A stretch of 40,360 nt of DNA from a virus: positions 1-40,360 of the IMG/VR virus record IMGVR_UViG_3300044858_000828. One strand, 5' to 3'. The notes under the pieces were generated by a model that worked only from the letters and a program-made list of their open reading frames with translations, was not told the origin of the DNA and ran no database searches. Both the position numbers and the translations under genes were made by a program. Positions 14,198-22,091 of this stretch are shown piece by piece; within the stretch, counting starts at the first letter, position 1, and the number at the start of each line of letters is the position of its first letter.

Positions 14198-17160
14198 TAC
14201 GATATGCCTTGTGCCAGCACTATTTCAGAGGGTTTAGCTAATTCCATTTCTGTAGCAATAGAAATTGGGTATCCGGTAGTATCAGTAGATGCATAAATCT
14301 CTAGGTCATACTGTACTGATCCATCTAAATTCTTTATAGGTCTAGGTATTACTTTTAATATAGGTGCAGGAGGTGGTATTAGAGGATTAGCTGTATCGGT
14401 ATATTTAACAGGAACGTAACTAATAATGCTATCAGAATCTGTATATACGTTAGATACATATTCTGTAGCAGTTATAGTAACTAACTCATCAGTATCTCTT
14501 TCTACGTTTACTATCTTAAATAGTTTATCATTAGTGTTGGTATAGTAATTAGAAGGATCTACTTCTCCTAAAGACCATATATCACCTTTTACGGGAACAT
14601 TATTAGAAGTAAAATTACTAAAAGAGGCAAAAGTTCTAGTCTGAGGTTTGTATACTTTTTGAACTGTAAGTTCAATAATGTCTATGCCTGCATTAACATT
14701 AGAACTAGATACAGAACTATAAGTATTATTACATATATACAACTCTACTCTCTCTGTCTCTCTATTAATTACTCTCAAAGCTATGGGTTTAGTGTTCCCA
14801 GTTATGACAGAACCTGTAATAGCGGGACTAGTAAAGTGTTCTAGTATTACATTTCCAGTAGCTGTAGTAGCGTTAGCAAATACTCTTCCTCCGTAACCCC
14901 AAGCTATACCTCCTATTCTTTGAGATACTGCTATAACATCTCCAATGGTAGAGGTCATACCTTCAGCAGGCGTTTTAAAAGTAGCCTTTCTTCTGACATA
15001 TTTGCTAGATGCTAATAAATACTGCCCAAACCTCATTGCCTGACTTCGTCTATCACAACCAGGTAAATCTATAGATTTTACATTTTCTATAGAATTAAGC
15101 TCAGATATAGCGGTAGGGTCGTCTATTCTTACTAACTCTCTACGAGAATGATTTCTAGGCTCAAGATAAGATACCTCTACGCCTGTTAAAATTTCTGACT
15201 CTCTGATACCACTAATTAGTAAAGAGTTTTTTAAGATATTTGTCTCATTATATACAGCTACGGGTATTTCATCAGGAAGATCTACATTTAATGAGATCTT
15301 TCCGCCAGAGTAGAACAGGATACCTCTAAATATAGCAGTAATCTGATTAATAATATCCATAACTTGTTTTTGGCTGTTAAGAGATATATTACAAGTAAAT
15401 CTGCGCTCTATGATCTGAGTTCCTAAACTAACTCCAATTTGATTTTCTCTTACTGTGGTAAATTTACCCCTAGGTTTACTTCTAAAGGTGCCGTCTGCAT
15501 ATCCAGTGACTCCTGTAAATCTACCTGTCTTAGGGTCAACTGCATCACAATATTGAGCTATCTTGTAGAATTTAAACTTATCTATGTTACCTTCTGGTAT
15601 TCCTAATCCGTAAGACTGGTTAGTTAATAAATCATATAGAACCCATATAGGATTCTGAGTCCATTTATAGACGAAAGTACCATCCCAGGATCCTTTATAA
15701 ATTATGGGATTAGCTTCTGTAAGCTGAGTAGAAGATCCTGGATTTTCTAAGCTATATCCACAAGTAGTGTAAGAAAGAGCGCCAGAAGTAGGAGTTTCTA
15801 ACTCTCTCCAATCAATTTCTCCTGTAGCTAATACAGGTTGATTATAATTACTAGGAACCTTTATTATAAGGCCTTTTACAAGCGAAGTAACAGTAGGAAT
15901 AGAGCCTGAATATTCAGCGGTAGATTTTAAAGCAAATCCTAGCAGTGCTGTTCTAGGGTATACCTGTTTAGAATTTTTTATCTCATCCCATCCAACAAAC
16001 TGTATAGTATCTTGTATTTTAGAGCTATCTGAATCATCAGTAATTTTTTCAATTTTAAACTGATATCCGTTTCCACTCTTGACATTATCAGGTATAATAG
16101 CTGAGATTTGAAATTTAAAATTAGTATTAGTTTTTCCTGATATAGTTTTTTCTATTATTAAATCATCCCCGTTTTCGTCTTTAAGTATATTAGCTCCTGT
16201 ATAGTCATAAATAGTTATTTTAACACCTACAGAGTAACCACTGACATTACCGTTGTTATCCATACTTTGTAGCCCAGAGATTAAGAAATTAAATTCTAAG
16301 CTATCCCAGGCGCTTTGACTTGTGTTTTGTGTAATAACTACTTTAGGTATACTCTCTAAATTACCCTTTTTAAGACTTACTGGGGAGTTTAGTCCTTGAG
16401 GTGTTACAGTTTTACCAGCAAATCTACCTAAACTAGCTGGCAATCCTTTACCCGTAACTGTCCCTGTTGACTGTGCCGTATAGAATAATTCAGTATTTAC
16501 AGTTCCATCACCATCTATTTTTATTAAGTCGTCTATAGTAGATTCGTTAAATTCTATATCTTGAGGGCCATTAGGATTAATACGATATACTGGTCCCTCT
16601 CCTAAAGCTAAAGTGCCGAAGAAAATATCAGTAGAAAATAGAGAATTAGGCGCCTCCACAGCAGGAGCTGGAGAAGCTCCCTTTCCTCCACCCTTATTAT
16701 GCACGCGAATGCCGTTGGCTATATAGGTATGATCATTTTCTACAGTAAAATTATATACTTTACTTTTACCTATATTTTTAATTTCTAAAATAGGTCTATA
16801 ATATCCTAATCTATCAACTAAGACATCATCTATTTGTAAATTACCTATAGCTGTAAAAGCCATATTCTCATTTAAAACCCAGTGATTAGGTGTTATTTTA
16901 AAACTACCATTCCAAAAAGAAATATCTACTAGCTCATCTTCATCGTGCTCGAATATTTGAATGACTTTATTCTCTGATAGTTTACCATAATGATCAAAGC
17001 TAATTACTATATCACCTACTCGTATTTCTTCAATAGGTTTATTACCGCCAGGAATATCTATAAGGGTTCCTGCCGCGAAGCATCCTCCTTTACCTCCAGA
17101 GATAAAGGGCACATATCTACCGTTTATAATATAGTAAGATTTATACATAGCTTGATACAT
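14197..17160 (-). CDS. Tail-tip hub protein, lambda gpJ N-terminal-half-like, with an inserted Hint (intein-like) domain
   Basis: This 987-residue protein forms the tip hub through which DNA leaves the tail. Residues 1-26 (ending GGKGG) are followed by a Hint domain at 27-155 and then KGGGKGASPAPAVEAPNSLF. That tail-tip start (Gly/Lys run, then a Pro-rich stretch and an N-S-L segment) is where gpJ proteins normally begin. J-type landmarks follow: NPIWVLYDLLTNQSYGLG, NSQKQVMDIINQITAIFRG and GKISLNVDLP. Unlike lambda gpJ, the FN3 part is in a separate downstream gene. The ATG at 17160 has AAAAGGTGATG upstream. Its 5' end overlaps the gpI paralog by 20 nt. Hub assignment is confident; fate of the Hint segment is unknown. 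Confidence 0.88.
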   Translation of the reverse strand: MYQAMYKSYYIINGRYVPFISGGKGGCFAAGTLIDIPGGNKPIEEIRVGDIVISFDHYGKLSENKVIQIFEHDEDELVDISFWNGSFKITPNHWVLNENMAFTAIGNLQIDDVLVDRLGYYRPILEIKNIGKSKVYNFTVENDHTYIANGIRVHNKGGGKGASPAPAVEAPNSLFSTDIFFGTLALGEGPVYRINPNGPQDIEFNESTIDDLIKIDGDGTVNTELFYTAQSTGTVTGKGLPASLGRFAGKTVTPQGLNSPVSLKKGNLESIPKVVITQNTSQSAWDSLEFNFLISGLQSMDNNGNVSGYSVGVKITIYDYTGANILKDENGDDLIIEKTISGKTNTNFKFQISAIIPDNVKSGNGYQFKIEKITDDSDSSKIQDTIQFVGWDEIKNSKQVYPRTALLGFALKSTAEYSGSIPTVTSLVKGLIIKVPSNYNQPVLATGEIDWRELETPTSGALSYTTCGYSLENPGSSTQLTEANPIIYKGSWDGTFVYKWTQNPIWVLYDLLTNQSYGLGIPEGNIDKFKFYKIAQYCDAVDPKTGRFTGVTGYADGTFRSKPRGKFTTVRENQIGVSLGTQIIERRFTCNISLNSQKQVMDIINQITAIFRGILFYSGGKISLNVDLPDEIPVAVYNETNILKNSLLISGIRESEILTGVEVSYLEPRNHSRRELVRIDDPTAISELNSIENVKSIDLPGCDRRSQAMRFGQYLLASSKYVRRKATFKTPAEGMTSTIGDVIAVSQRIGGIAWGYGGRVFANATTATGNVILEHFTSPAITGSVITGNTKPIALRVINRETERVELYICNNTYSSVSSSNVNAGIDIIELTVQKVYKPQTRTFASFSNFTSNNVPVKGDIWSLGEVDPSNYYTNTNDKLFKIVNVERDTDELVTITATEYVSNVYTDSDSIISYVPVKYTDTANPLIPPPAPILKVIPRPIKNLDGSVQYDLEIYASTDTTGYPISIATEMELAKPSEIVLAQGIS
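16696..17082 (-). other. Hint / bacterial intein-like (BIL) domain inside the J-like protein
   Basis: Residues 27-155 have a complete Hint layout and no homing endonuclease. Block A starts at C27 (CFAAGTLI) and continues PIEEIRVGDIV. Block B has T-x-x-H as TPNHW (T90, H93). Block F/G ends DHTYIANGIRVHN with His154-Asn155. The residue after Asn155 is Lys156, not Cys, Ser or Thr. This matches the A-type bacterial intein-like pattern rather than a classical intein. Joining the flanks would give a continuous GGKGG-KGGGKG run. Cleavage without ligation, or inefficient splicing, is expected. Confidence 0.88.
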
Positions 17161-17704
17161 TAATTACATCACCTTTTTCGTGATTAATAGTATTTACATC
17201 CGCACTAATAATCTGGCCGCCAACTCTCAACATACCATAGTTTAAAGGTATAGAATTACTGCTGTCAACTGTATTTATTATACCATCGAAAGCATCATTA
17301 TTTCTTCTATCCTGATCTGTTATACCTATATCAGATCTTTTTGGCTTAGGCATAATAGCTTGTATAACTGCGCCTAGAGCAAAGCTAATAACTGTTCCTA
17401 CTATTGCTCTAGTAAAAGCTTGAGCAAAAGTAGCGCTTGTTATTGACCCAAGGAGTTCACTATTTCCACAAACTAAAGGAACTACGAAACAACCTGTTTG
17501 AGTTTCTGGTATTTCATCCTGCATTAACCAACTATCTGGAAAGGGTTTGAAATCTTGGGTAAGAAGAAGTGTTTTTGTTTTATCTATGGCAGGATAAAAG
17601 TTTTGTATATAAGAAGTAAGATCAGATACTTTTTTAATATTTATAGCTACTTGAGCTATATCTTCTGGTTGTAATAAGGACTTATGAAAACGAATATTAT
17701 ACAT
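17141..17704 (-). CDS. Tail assembly protein, lambda gpI-like (paralog 2)
   Basis: This 187-residue protein (from the ATG at 17704) has an alpha/beta N-terminal part, a hydrophobic central segment (VGTVISFALGAVIQAI, roughly residues 105-120) and a conserved C-terminal part. The C-terminal block, with DRRNNDAFD, LNYGMLRVGGQII and SADVN, matches the protein encoded directly upstream and the gpI family, whose members act in tail-tip assembly with K and J. A GTG at 17716 is possible, but the ATG overlaps the preceding stop region and looks better. No ribosome site is clear. It overlaps the J-like gene at its end. Confidence 0.8.
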   Translation of the reverse strand: MYNIRFHKSLLQPEDIAQVAINIKKVSDLTSYIQNFYPAIDKTKTLLLTQDFKPFPDSWLMQDEIPETQTGCFVVPLVCGNSELLGSITSATFAQAFTRAIVGTVISFALGAVIQAIMPKPKRSDIGITDQDRRNNDAFDGIINTVDSSNSIPLNYGMLRVGGQIISADVNTINHEKGDVINVSSYV

Positions 17705-18470
17705 AAGCTGCCACACTAATTACGTCAGTTTTTTCATGACTAATACTATTTACATCCGCGCTAATAATCTGTCCAGCGACTCTTAACATACCATAGTTGA
17801 GAGATATAGATTGGTTGGGATGTATAGTATTTATCTGACTATCAAAAGCATCATTATTACGTCTATCCCCAGAATCAGCAGAATCCATACTTTTAATTTT
17901 AGGTTTAATAGGGACTAGAGTATTTGAAACTATGTTTCCAACTGCACTAGCTATTCCTGCTGCTACGTAAGAACCTACTGTTCCTTGAAAAGCTGTAGTT
18001 CCTAGTCCAGCAGGACCTAATATAGTTTCTCCTAATACAGGAGTAGCAAACTGTTGAAATCCGTAAGCCCCCACCGCTGCAAAAGCTCCATTAATCAAAC
18101 CTCTAACGAGCGCCTGTCCTAAACTAGCACCTTGTAATAAAGAGACTGTGGTAGATAATACAAAACTTACTGCAAAAGCAGATAGAGGATCTACTCCACT
18201 TCCTTTAAAAACAGGAACTAAATAATAAATCTCACCTTCTTTAGCTAAAAATAAAAATTCTTCATTAGATAGATAGCGATTATTATGAACTATAGCTATC
18301 TCTTCTAAAGAGCTGAATTTAACGTGTTTTACTAAACGTTCCAGCTCTGGGAATAGGTTTAAAGAGTTTAAAAATAAAAAATAAATAGCGTCGGCTGTCA
18401 TCTCTACTTGTTTGACGCCGTTGGTATAAGGTAATAGACTTTTATGAAAAGATACAGTTACACTAGACAA
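17697..18470 (-). CDS. Tail assembly protein, lambda gpI-like (paralog 1)
   Basis: This 257-residue gpI-like protein has a ubiquitin-like N-terminal half, a long hydrophobic Gly/Ala-rich region (about residues 95-185, with GAFAAVGAYGF and YVAAGIASAVG) and the conserved end DRRNNDAFD...LNYGMLRVAGQIISADVN. It overlaps the JAMM gene upstream by 8 nt and the second gpI copy downstream. In lambda, I acts with K and J when the tail tip is built; the same order is kept here. Two paralogs suggest a duplication that has since diverged in the N-terminal half, with the shared C-terminal segment preserved. Confidence 0.82.
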   Translation of the reverse strand: MSSVTVSFHKSLLPYTNGVKQVEMTADAIYFLFLNSLNLFPELERLVKHVKFSSLEEIAIVHNNRYLSNEEFLFLAKEGEIYYLVPVFKGSGVDPLSAFAVSFVLSTTVSLLQGASLGQALVRGLINGAFAAVGAYGFQQFATPVLGETILGPAGLGTTAFQGTVGSYVAAGIASAVGNIVSNTLVPIKPKIKSMDSADSGDRRNNDAFDSQINTIHPNQSISLNYGMLRVAGQIISADVNSISHEKTDVISVAAYV

Positions 18471-18834
18471 GATGTCGCTCTTCTAACTCTTCATACATAA
18501 GAGATTTTAGTTTTTTATCATACCAATAAATATAGAAACGGTTATTGAAACCTACTATAAACTTGTAGCAATCGAAAACTGTGCTGGCCATATCTTCTTC
18601 GCTAGGTATAGGATTATCACTTCCTGGATGAGAATGAACTATGCCCCACGTAGTATCTTCATATTGTAATAAACTAACAGGATCTAAGATAAAATTAGTT
18701 TTTGGAGATCCGCTGATATTTTTACAAGGCACATACTCCCAGTCAGTAGTTATTATACCGCATGCCTCCCTAGGATACTCATTAATAAAATGAGTAGTCA
18801 TTTGATCTTTTAATTTTTCTAAAACTGATGCCAT
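18463..18834 (-). CDS. JAMM/MPN metallopeptidase, N-domain of lambda gpK type
   Basis: This 123-residue protein carries the JAMM zinc motif: E23 in PREACG, H67-S-H69 and then S78-x2-D81 (VHSHPGSD followed by PIPSEED). In lambda, gpK combines this domain with an NlpC/P60 domain; here they are in separate genes, the two NlpC/P60 proteins coming just upstream on the - strand. It may cut a tail-tip precursor or host structure during assembly or entry. It overlaps its upstream neighbour by 16 nt, consistent with coupled translation. Confidence 0.9.
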   Translation of the reverse strand: MASVLEKLKDQMTTHFINEYPREACGIITTDWEYVPCKNISGSPKTNFILDPVSLLQYEDTTWGIVHSHPGSDNPIPSEEDMASTVFDCYKFIVGFNNRFYIYWYDKKLKSLMYEELEERHLV

Positions 18835-19241
18835 CTATAAATATCCACCGTATATTGTTTATAATATCTACCGTAAGGAGCTATCCAACTGTTATTACCT
18901 ATCATAGTTTGTAGAATTTTATCTTTACCAAGATAGAGAGCGCAGTGATTAGCAATATTGGTAGTTCCAATAGACATAATAATCATATCGTATTCTTTAG
19001 GAGTTTTAACAGACCTAAACCCAGCTCTCTCAGCACTAGGCTTACCAAACAAATGGTTATTAGTTTCTATATACCATTTTTCTTCTGGATTACTACAAAA
19101 ATCTGCAGTAGATAGAGATATCTCTATACCTAATTCATGTTTATACACCCATCGAATGAGATTAAAACAATCTATACCTGTATCAGGATTATCTCCTAAA
19201 TGTTTATAAGGAAATCCTTCGTATTTTAAATATCTTTCCAT
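18819..19241 (-). CDS. NlpC/P60 family tail peptidase (copy 2)
   Basis: This 140-residue cysteine-peptidase-like protein has the nucleophile C25 in GIDCFNL and the partner H99 in NHCALYLG. Both are expected in NlpC/P60 enzymes, which cleave cell-wall peptides. With the adjacent JAMM protein it makes up the split equivalent of lambda gpK, which functions in the tail tip. It overlaps both neighbours by 16 nt. A very similarly sized second NlpC/P60 protein precedes it. Confidence 0.88.
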   Translation of the reverse strand: MERYLKYEGFPYKHLGDNPDTGIDCFNLIRWVYKHELGIEISLSTADFCSNPEEKWYIETNNHLFGKPSAERAGFRSVKTPKEYDMIIMSIGTTNIANHCALYLGKDKILQTMIGNNSWIAPYGRYYKQYTVDIYRWHQF

Positions 19242-19612
19242 CTAATTATATACTTTATCTTATCTCTATATTCTTGATTAAGTTCATCAATTTTTATATA
19301 TTTTCTATGATGAATAAATCTATTTAATCCAATATAAACACCGAAATGTTGCGGTCTAATATCTCGCAATTTAAAAAGAATAATATCAAATTCTTGTATA
19401 TCTGAGAGATTTATTAATTTTGCTTGATTAAGTGTAATAAATCTATCTATATCTTCGTAAGATACTGAAGAGCCCCAGTTATGTTTGAAATGATACTGAC
19501 TCATTTCTTCGATACCTTGAATACGATATCCTTGATCTTCACATATCTTCTCTATAAGAGTCAAACAGTTATAACTTTCATAGGGCAGGTATAAGTATGT
19601 AGTCCAATCCAT
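19226..19612 (-). CDS. NlpC/P60-like protein (copy 1), divergent
   Basis: This 128-residue protein starts MDWTTYLYLPYESYNC with C16 followed by LTLIEK, then has H89 in QHFGVYIG with further His residues (FIHHRKY). This is the NlpC/P60 layout, more divergent than the copy downstream. The C/H pair suggests it keeps catalytic potential. Its ATG overlaps the L-like gene stop, so it lies in the L-K-I-J block. It might be the wall-cutting partner or a structural pseudo-enzyme. Confidence 0.75.
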   Translation of the reverse strand: MDWTTYLYLPYESYNCLTLIEKICEDQGYRIQGIEEMSQYHFKHNWGSSVSYEDIDRFITLNQAKLINLSDIQEFDIILFKLRDIRPQHFGVYIGLNRFIHHRKYIKIDELNQEYRDKIKYIIRWKDI

Positions 19613-21150
19613 TATCTTGGTAAAGTCCCTCCTGTGCCAGGAAATCCTCCAAAATGAAATTGATTACCTCGTAACTCACAAGCCTGTAAGTTTTTAGCAC
19701 ATACGTCTTCTGACAAAGTGTATACAGTTTCATTACGAATATTAAAAAATCCATTAGCCGTAGCTCCGTCTGCTAATAAAGTTCCATTAGATACAATTAA
19801 AGTGTTAGATCCAGGTATGAGACCTGTTCCGCCAGTAGGATACTGACATTCACTTCCTTTATACACCCAAGGACAAACATTCTTATAGAATTTACGTCTA
19901 GGTAATTGTAATTTAAAATACTGTAACCAACTGGTTAATGAAAATGTTGCAGTTTGCTCATTTAATTCACTAAGACTATCAATTTTAAAAGTATCTAGCA
20001 CATAGTTTTCAGAATCACGTTCTTGATTTACTATAAATACATTAGATCCTGGTATAAAATTAGCGCCTACATCTGTATTACATACTAGATATGGGTGATT
20101 AATAGCTACTATTTCAAATTTATTAGAACCTGTCACACTATTGGTAATAATATCTCCTACTCTATAAGGTAAAGTAGTTATCATATTAATTAAATTACTT
20201 GAAGATCCATTGTAAGATTCATTAGATACGGTGCTGTATTCAGGCCATACATCGAGAAAATTGGCAAAAGTAGTTTTTATCTCTACAACAGCGCCGAGTA
20301 GATCTCTAGAATCTAATTTTAGTCTAGTCCAGGTCCCTCCTGTAGATAAAGTGGAATCATAATCAAATGCTGCATTAAGTCCTCTGGCTTCCCTTACGCT
20401 AGCATCGTAACTACCATGTGAAGGAACTGTTCTAGGATCTATGCCGTTTACTAATTCTCCGTTAACATAAGCAGCGGTAGATCCTGTACTATTATTACCT
20501 ACAAGAAATGGGTTTTCTACAAGAGATCCTATAAGATTATCAAAGTTAGATACTGTAATAGATAGGTCATTTATTTTACCAGACGAATCTGTGCTTAAGA
20601 CACCGCTGTTAATAGGATATGGTATAAACTCCTGACCACCCATATGAACTCTATAGTTTATGTCTGAGATATAATCTCCGCGAATTTCAGCGAATTTAAA
20701 TGGAAAACTATAAGGCCAGACAAGTCCTGCTCCGTCTCCACTTGGATTACCATATTCATTAGTAGGATACCACTCTCCAGGATAATATATAGTATATAGT
20801 CTAACCAGCGGCTTTTGCTCAAAACTATTCTTCTCTTTAATAAACTTGCTTACGTTAATAGCACTAACCGTAGCAGTTCCTGTAGTTTGTTGAGTGTAAG
20901 TAGAAGTAGTGTTGCCTATGTCATGAGTATTAGAACTAGTAGTCTTAACTATGTAGTTACTAAATATCTGTTCACCAACATGAAATTCAGCAATCGTATT
21001 AGATAGTTTTACCTTAATATTACTAGTAGCTACATCTACATTGGCTATGATTGCCTCTGTTAGAGAAGTAACGCCTATAATAGTATTACCGGCCTTAAAC
21101 CCTGTAGTTGTATCTACTTTTAATATGTAGTCGTAGTTTCTAGAAGTCAT
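19612..21150 (-). CDS. Minor tail protein L-like (Fe-S cysteine protein)
   Basis: This 512-residue protein contains the L-family C-terminal cysteine pairs: C-x8-C in CPWVYKGSEC (near residues 425-434) and C-x6-C in CAKNLQAC (near 484-491), then a GGFPG end. L-type tail-tip proteins hold an iron-sulfur cluster at such cysteines. The central part, with YTIYYPGEWYPT and ITVSNFDN, is typical too. The N-terminal ~110 residues form an extra beta-rich domain compared with lambda L (about 230 residues), hence the greater length. It abuts the M-like gene start (TAATG). L sits next to M, as in lambda. Confidence 0.85.
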   Translation of the reverse strand: MTSRNYDYILKVDTTTGFKAGNTIIGVTSLTEAIIANVDVATSNIKVKLSNTIAEFHVGEQIFSNYIVKTTSSNTHDIGNTTSTYTQQTTGTATVSAINVSKFIKEKNSFEQKPLVRLYTIYYPGEWYPTNEYGNPSGDGAGLVWPYSFPFKFAEIRGDYISDINYRVHMGGQEFIPYPINSGVLSTDSSGKINDLSITVSNFDNLIGSLVENPFLVGNNSTGSTAAYVNGELVNGIDPRTVPSHGSYDASVREARGLNAAFDYDSTLSTGGTWTRLKLDSRDLLGAVVEIKTTFANFLDVWPEYSTVSNESYNGSSSNLINMITTLPYRVGDIITNSVTGSNKFEIVAINHPYLVCNTDVGANFIPGSNVFIVNQERDSENYVLDTFKIDSLSELNEQTATFSLTSWLQYFKLQLPRRKFYKNVCPWVYKGSECQYPTGGTGLIPGSNTLIVSNGTLLADGATANGFFNIRNETVYTLSEDVCAKNLQACELRGNQFHFGGFPGTGGTLPR

Positions 21151-22091
21151 TAACTAAATACCTCTTTTAGCTTCATGCTAACAGTATAGAAATTTTGAGA
21201 AGGTTGTGAACCAGAACTAGCCACATGAGTAGTCTGAATAGGACCGTCAAAACGAACAGTTACAGAGCCACTATCATTAATATGGCTAAGATCGAATACA
21301 AAAGATTCATAATCACCACTTCTAGCATTATAGAAATTATCTATAGCTATTTTATGAACTCCAGATATGTTTGTATAGGTAAGATTATAATTACGACGAG
21401 GACGACGACTGCGCAGACGTCTAGTCTCATATCCTGCCTGACTCTCGAAAGTTAAAGTATCAAATTGTTTATCAGTAGAGAAGCCACGATCTGGTTTTCT
21501 ATCAGACATAGTAGTAAATCTTTCTACTTGCGTAGAGGTGCCGGAAAAAACTCGGATATCTAAATTAGCAACATTTGAAGCTAGTGCCGGAGATATATCT
21601 ATACCATAACTACCTAAGGTAGAACTTGGAAAAGTATATGCTGATGGATTTTGAACGACGCCGTCTACAGATACCATCATCTGATTTGCCTCAGCAGGAG
21701 TTCCTGTGATAGCCCATGCAGTTCTAGACCCATTTATCTGATAATTATTTCCATTATAACTAAGAACTGAGCTATTACTATAAAATATAGGAGAGATCTG
21801 AAGACTATCTTTAGTTATTTTCAGAAAATCTGGCACTGCTAAAGTTTTTATCTCTAGACTCGTAGCGCCTGGAGCTACTATAAAATTAACCGTTCCTTTA
21901 TTATTAGATAGAGTATAACTATTATAGGCCTGAACTATTCCGTCAACTACTATAGCGACTTCGGCCGGAGTGCCGACATAGCGGCCTATATTAAAACTAG
22001 TAGTCAAACCTGTAGAAGTATAGGTAACACTACTTACTATAGAATAGTTATCTGGGGATACATTTGCTCCACTAGGATAATATGCTACCAT
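21150..22091 (-). CDS. Minor tail protein M-like
   Basis: The C-terminal part of this 313-residue protein (about residues 195-313) carries the gpM-type region. It reads SDRKPDRGFSTDKQFDTL, then RRPRRNYNLTYTNIS, FYNARSGDYESFVF and TVRFDGPI. The first ~195 residues are beta-rich, possibly an added decoration module (lambda M is only about 110 residues). The gene lies between the tape measure and L, as in lambda; M helps connect the tail tube to the tip. Overlap of its start with the TMP start region and of its stop with L is tight. Confidence 0.8.
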   Translation of the reverse strand: MVAYYPSGANVSPDNYSIVSSVTYTSTGLTTSFNIGRYVGTPAEVAIVVDGIVQAYNSYTLSNNKGTVNFIVAPGATSLEIKTLAVPDFLKITKDSLQISPIFYSNSSVLSYNGNNYQINGSRTAWAITGTPAEANQMMVSVDGVVQNPSAYTFPSSTLGSYGIDISPALASNVANLDIRVFSGTSTQVERFTTMSDRKPDRGFSTDKQFDTLTFESQAGYETRRLRSRRPRRNYNLTYTNISGVHKIAIDNFYNARSGDYESFVFDLSHINDSGSVTVRFDGPIQTTHVASSGSQPSQNFYTVSMKLKEVFS

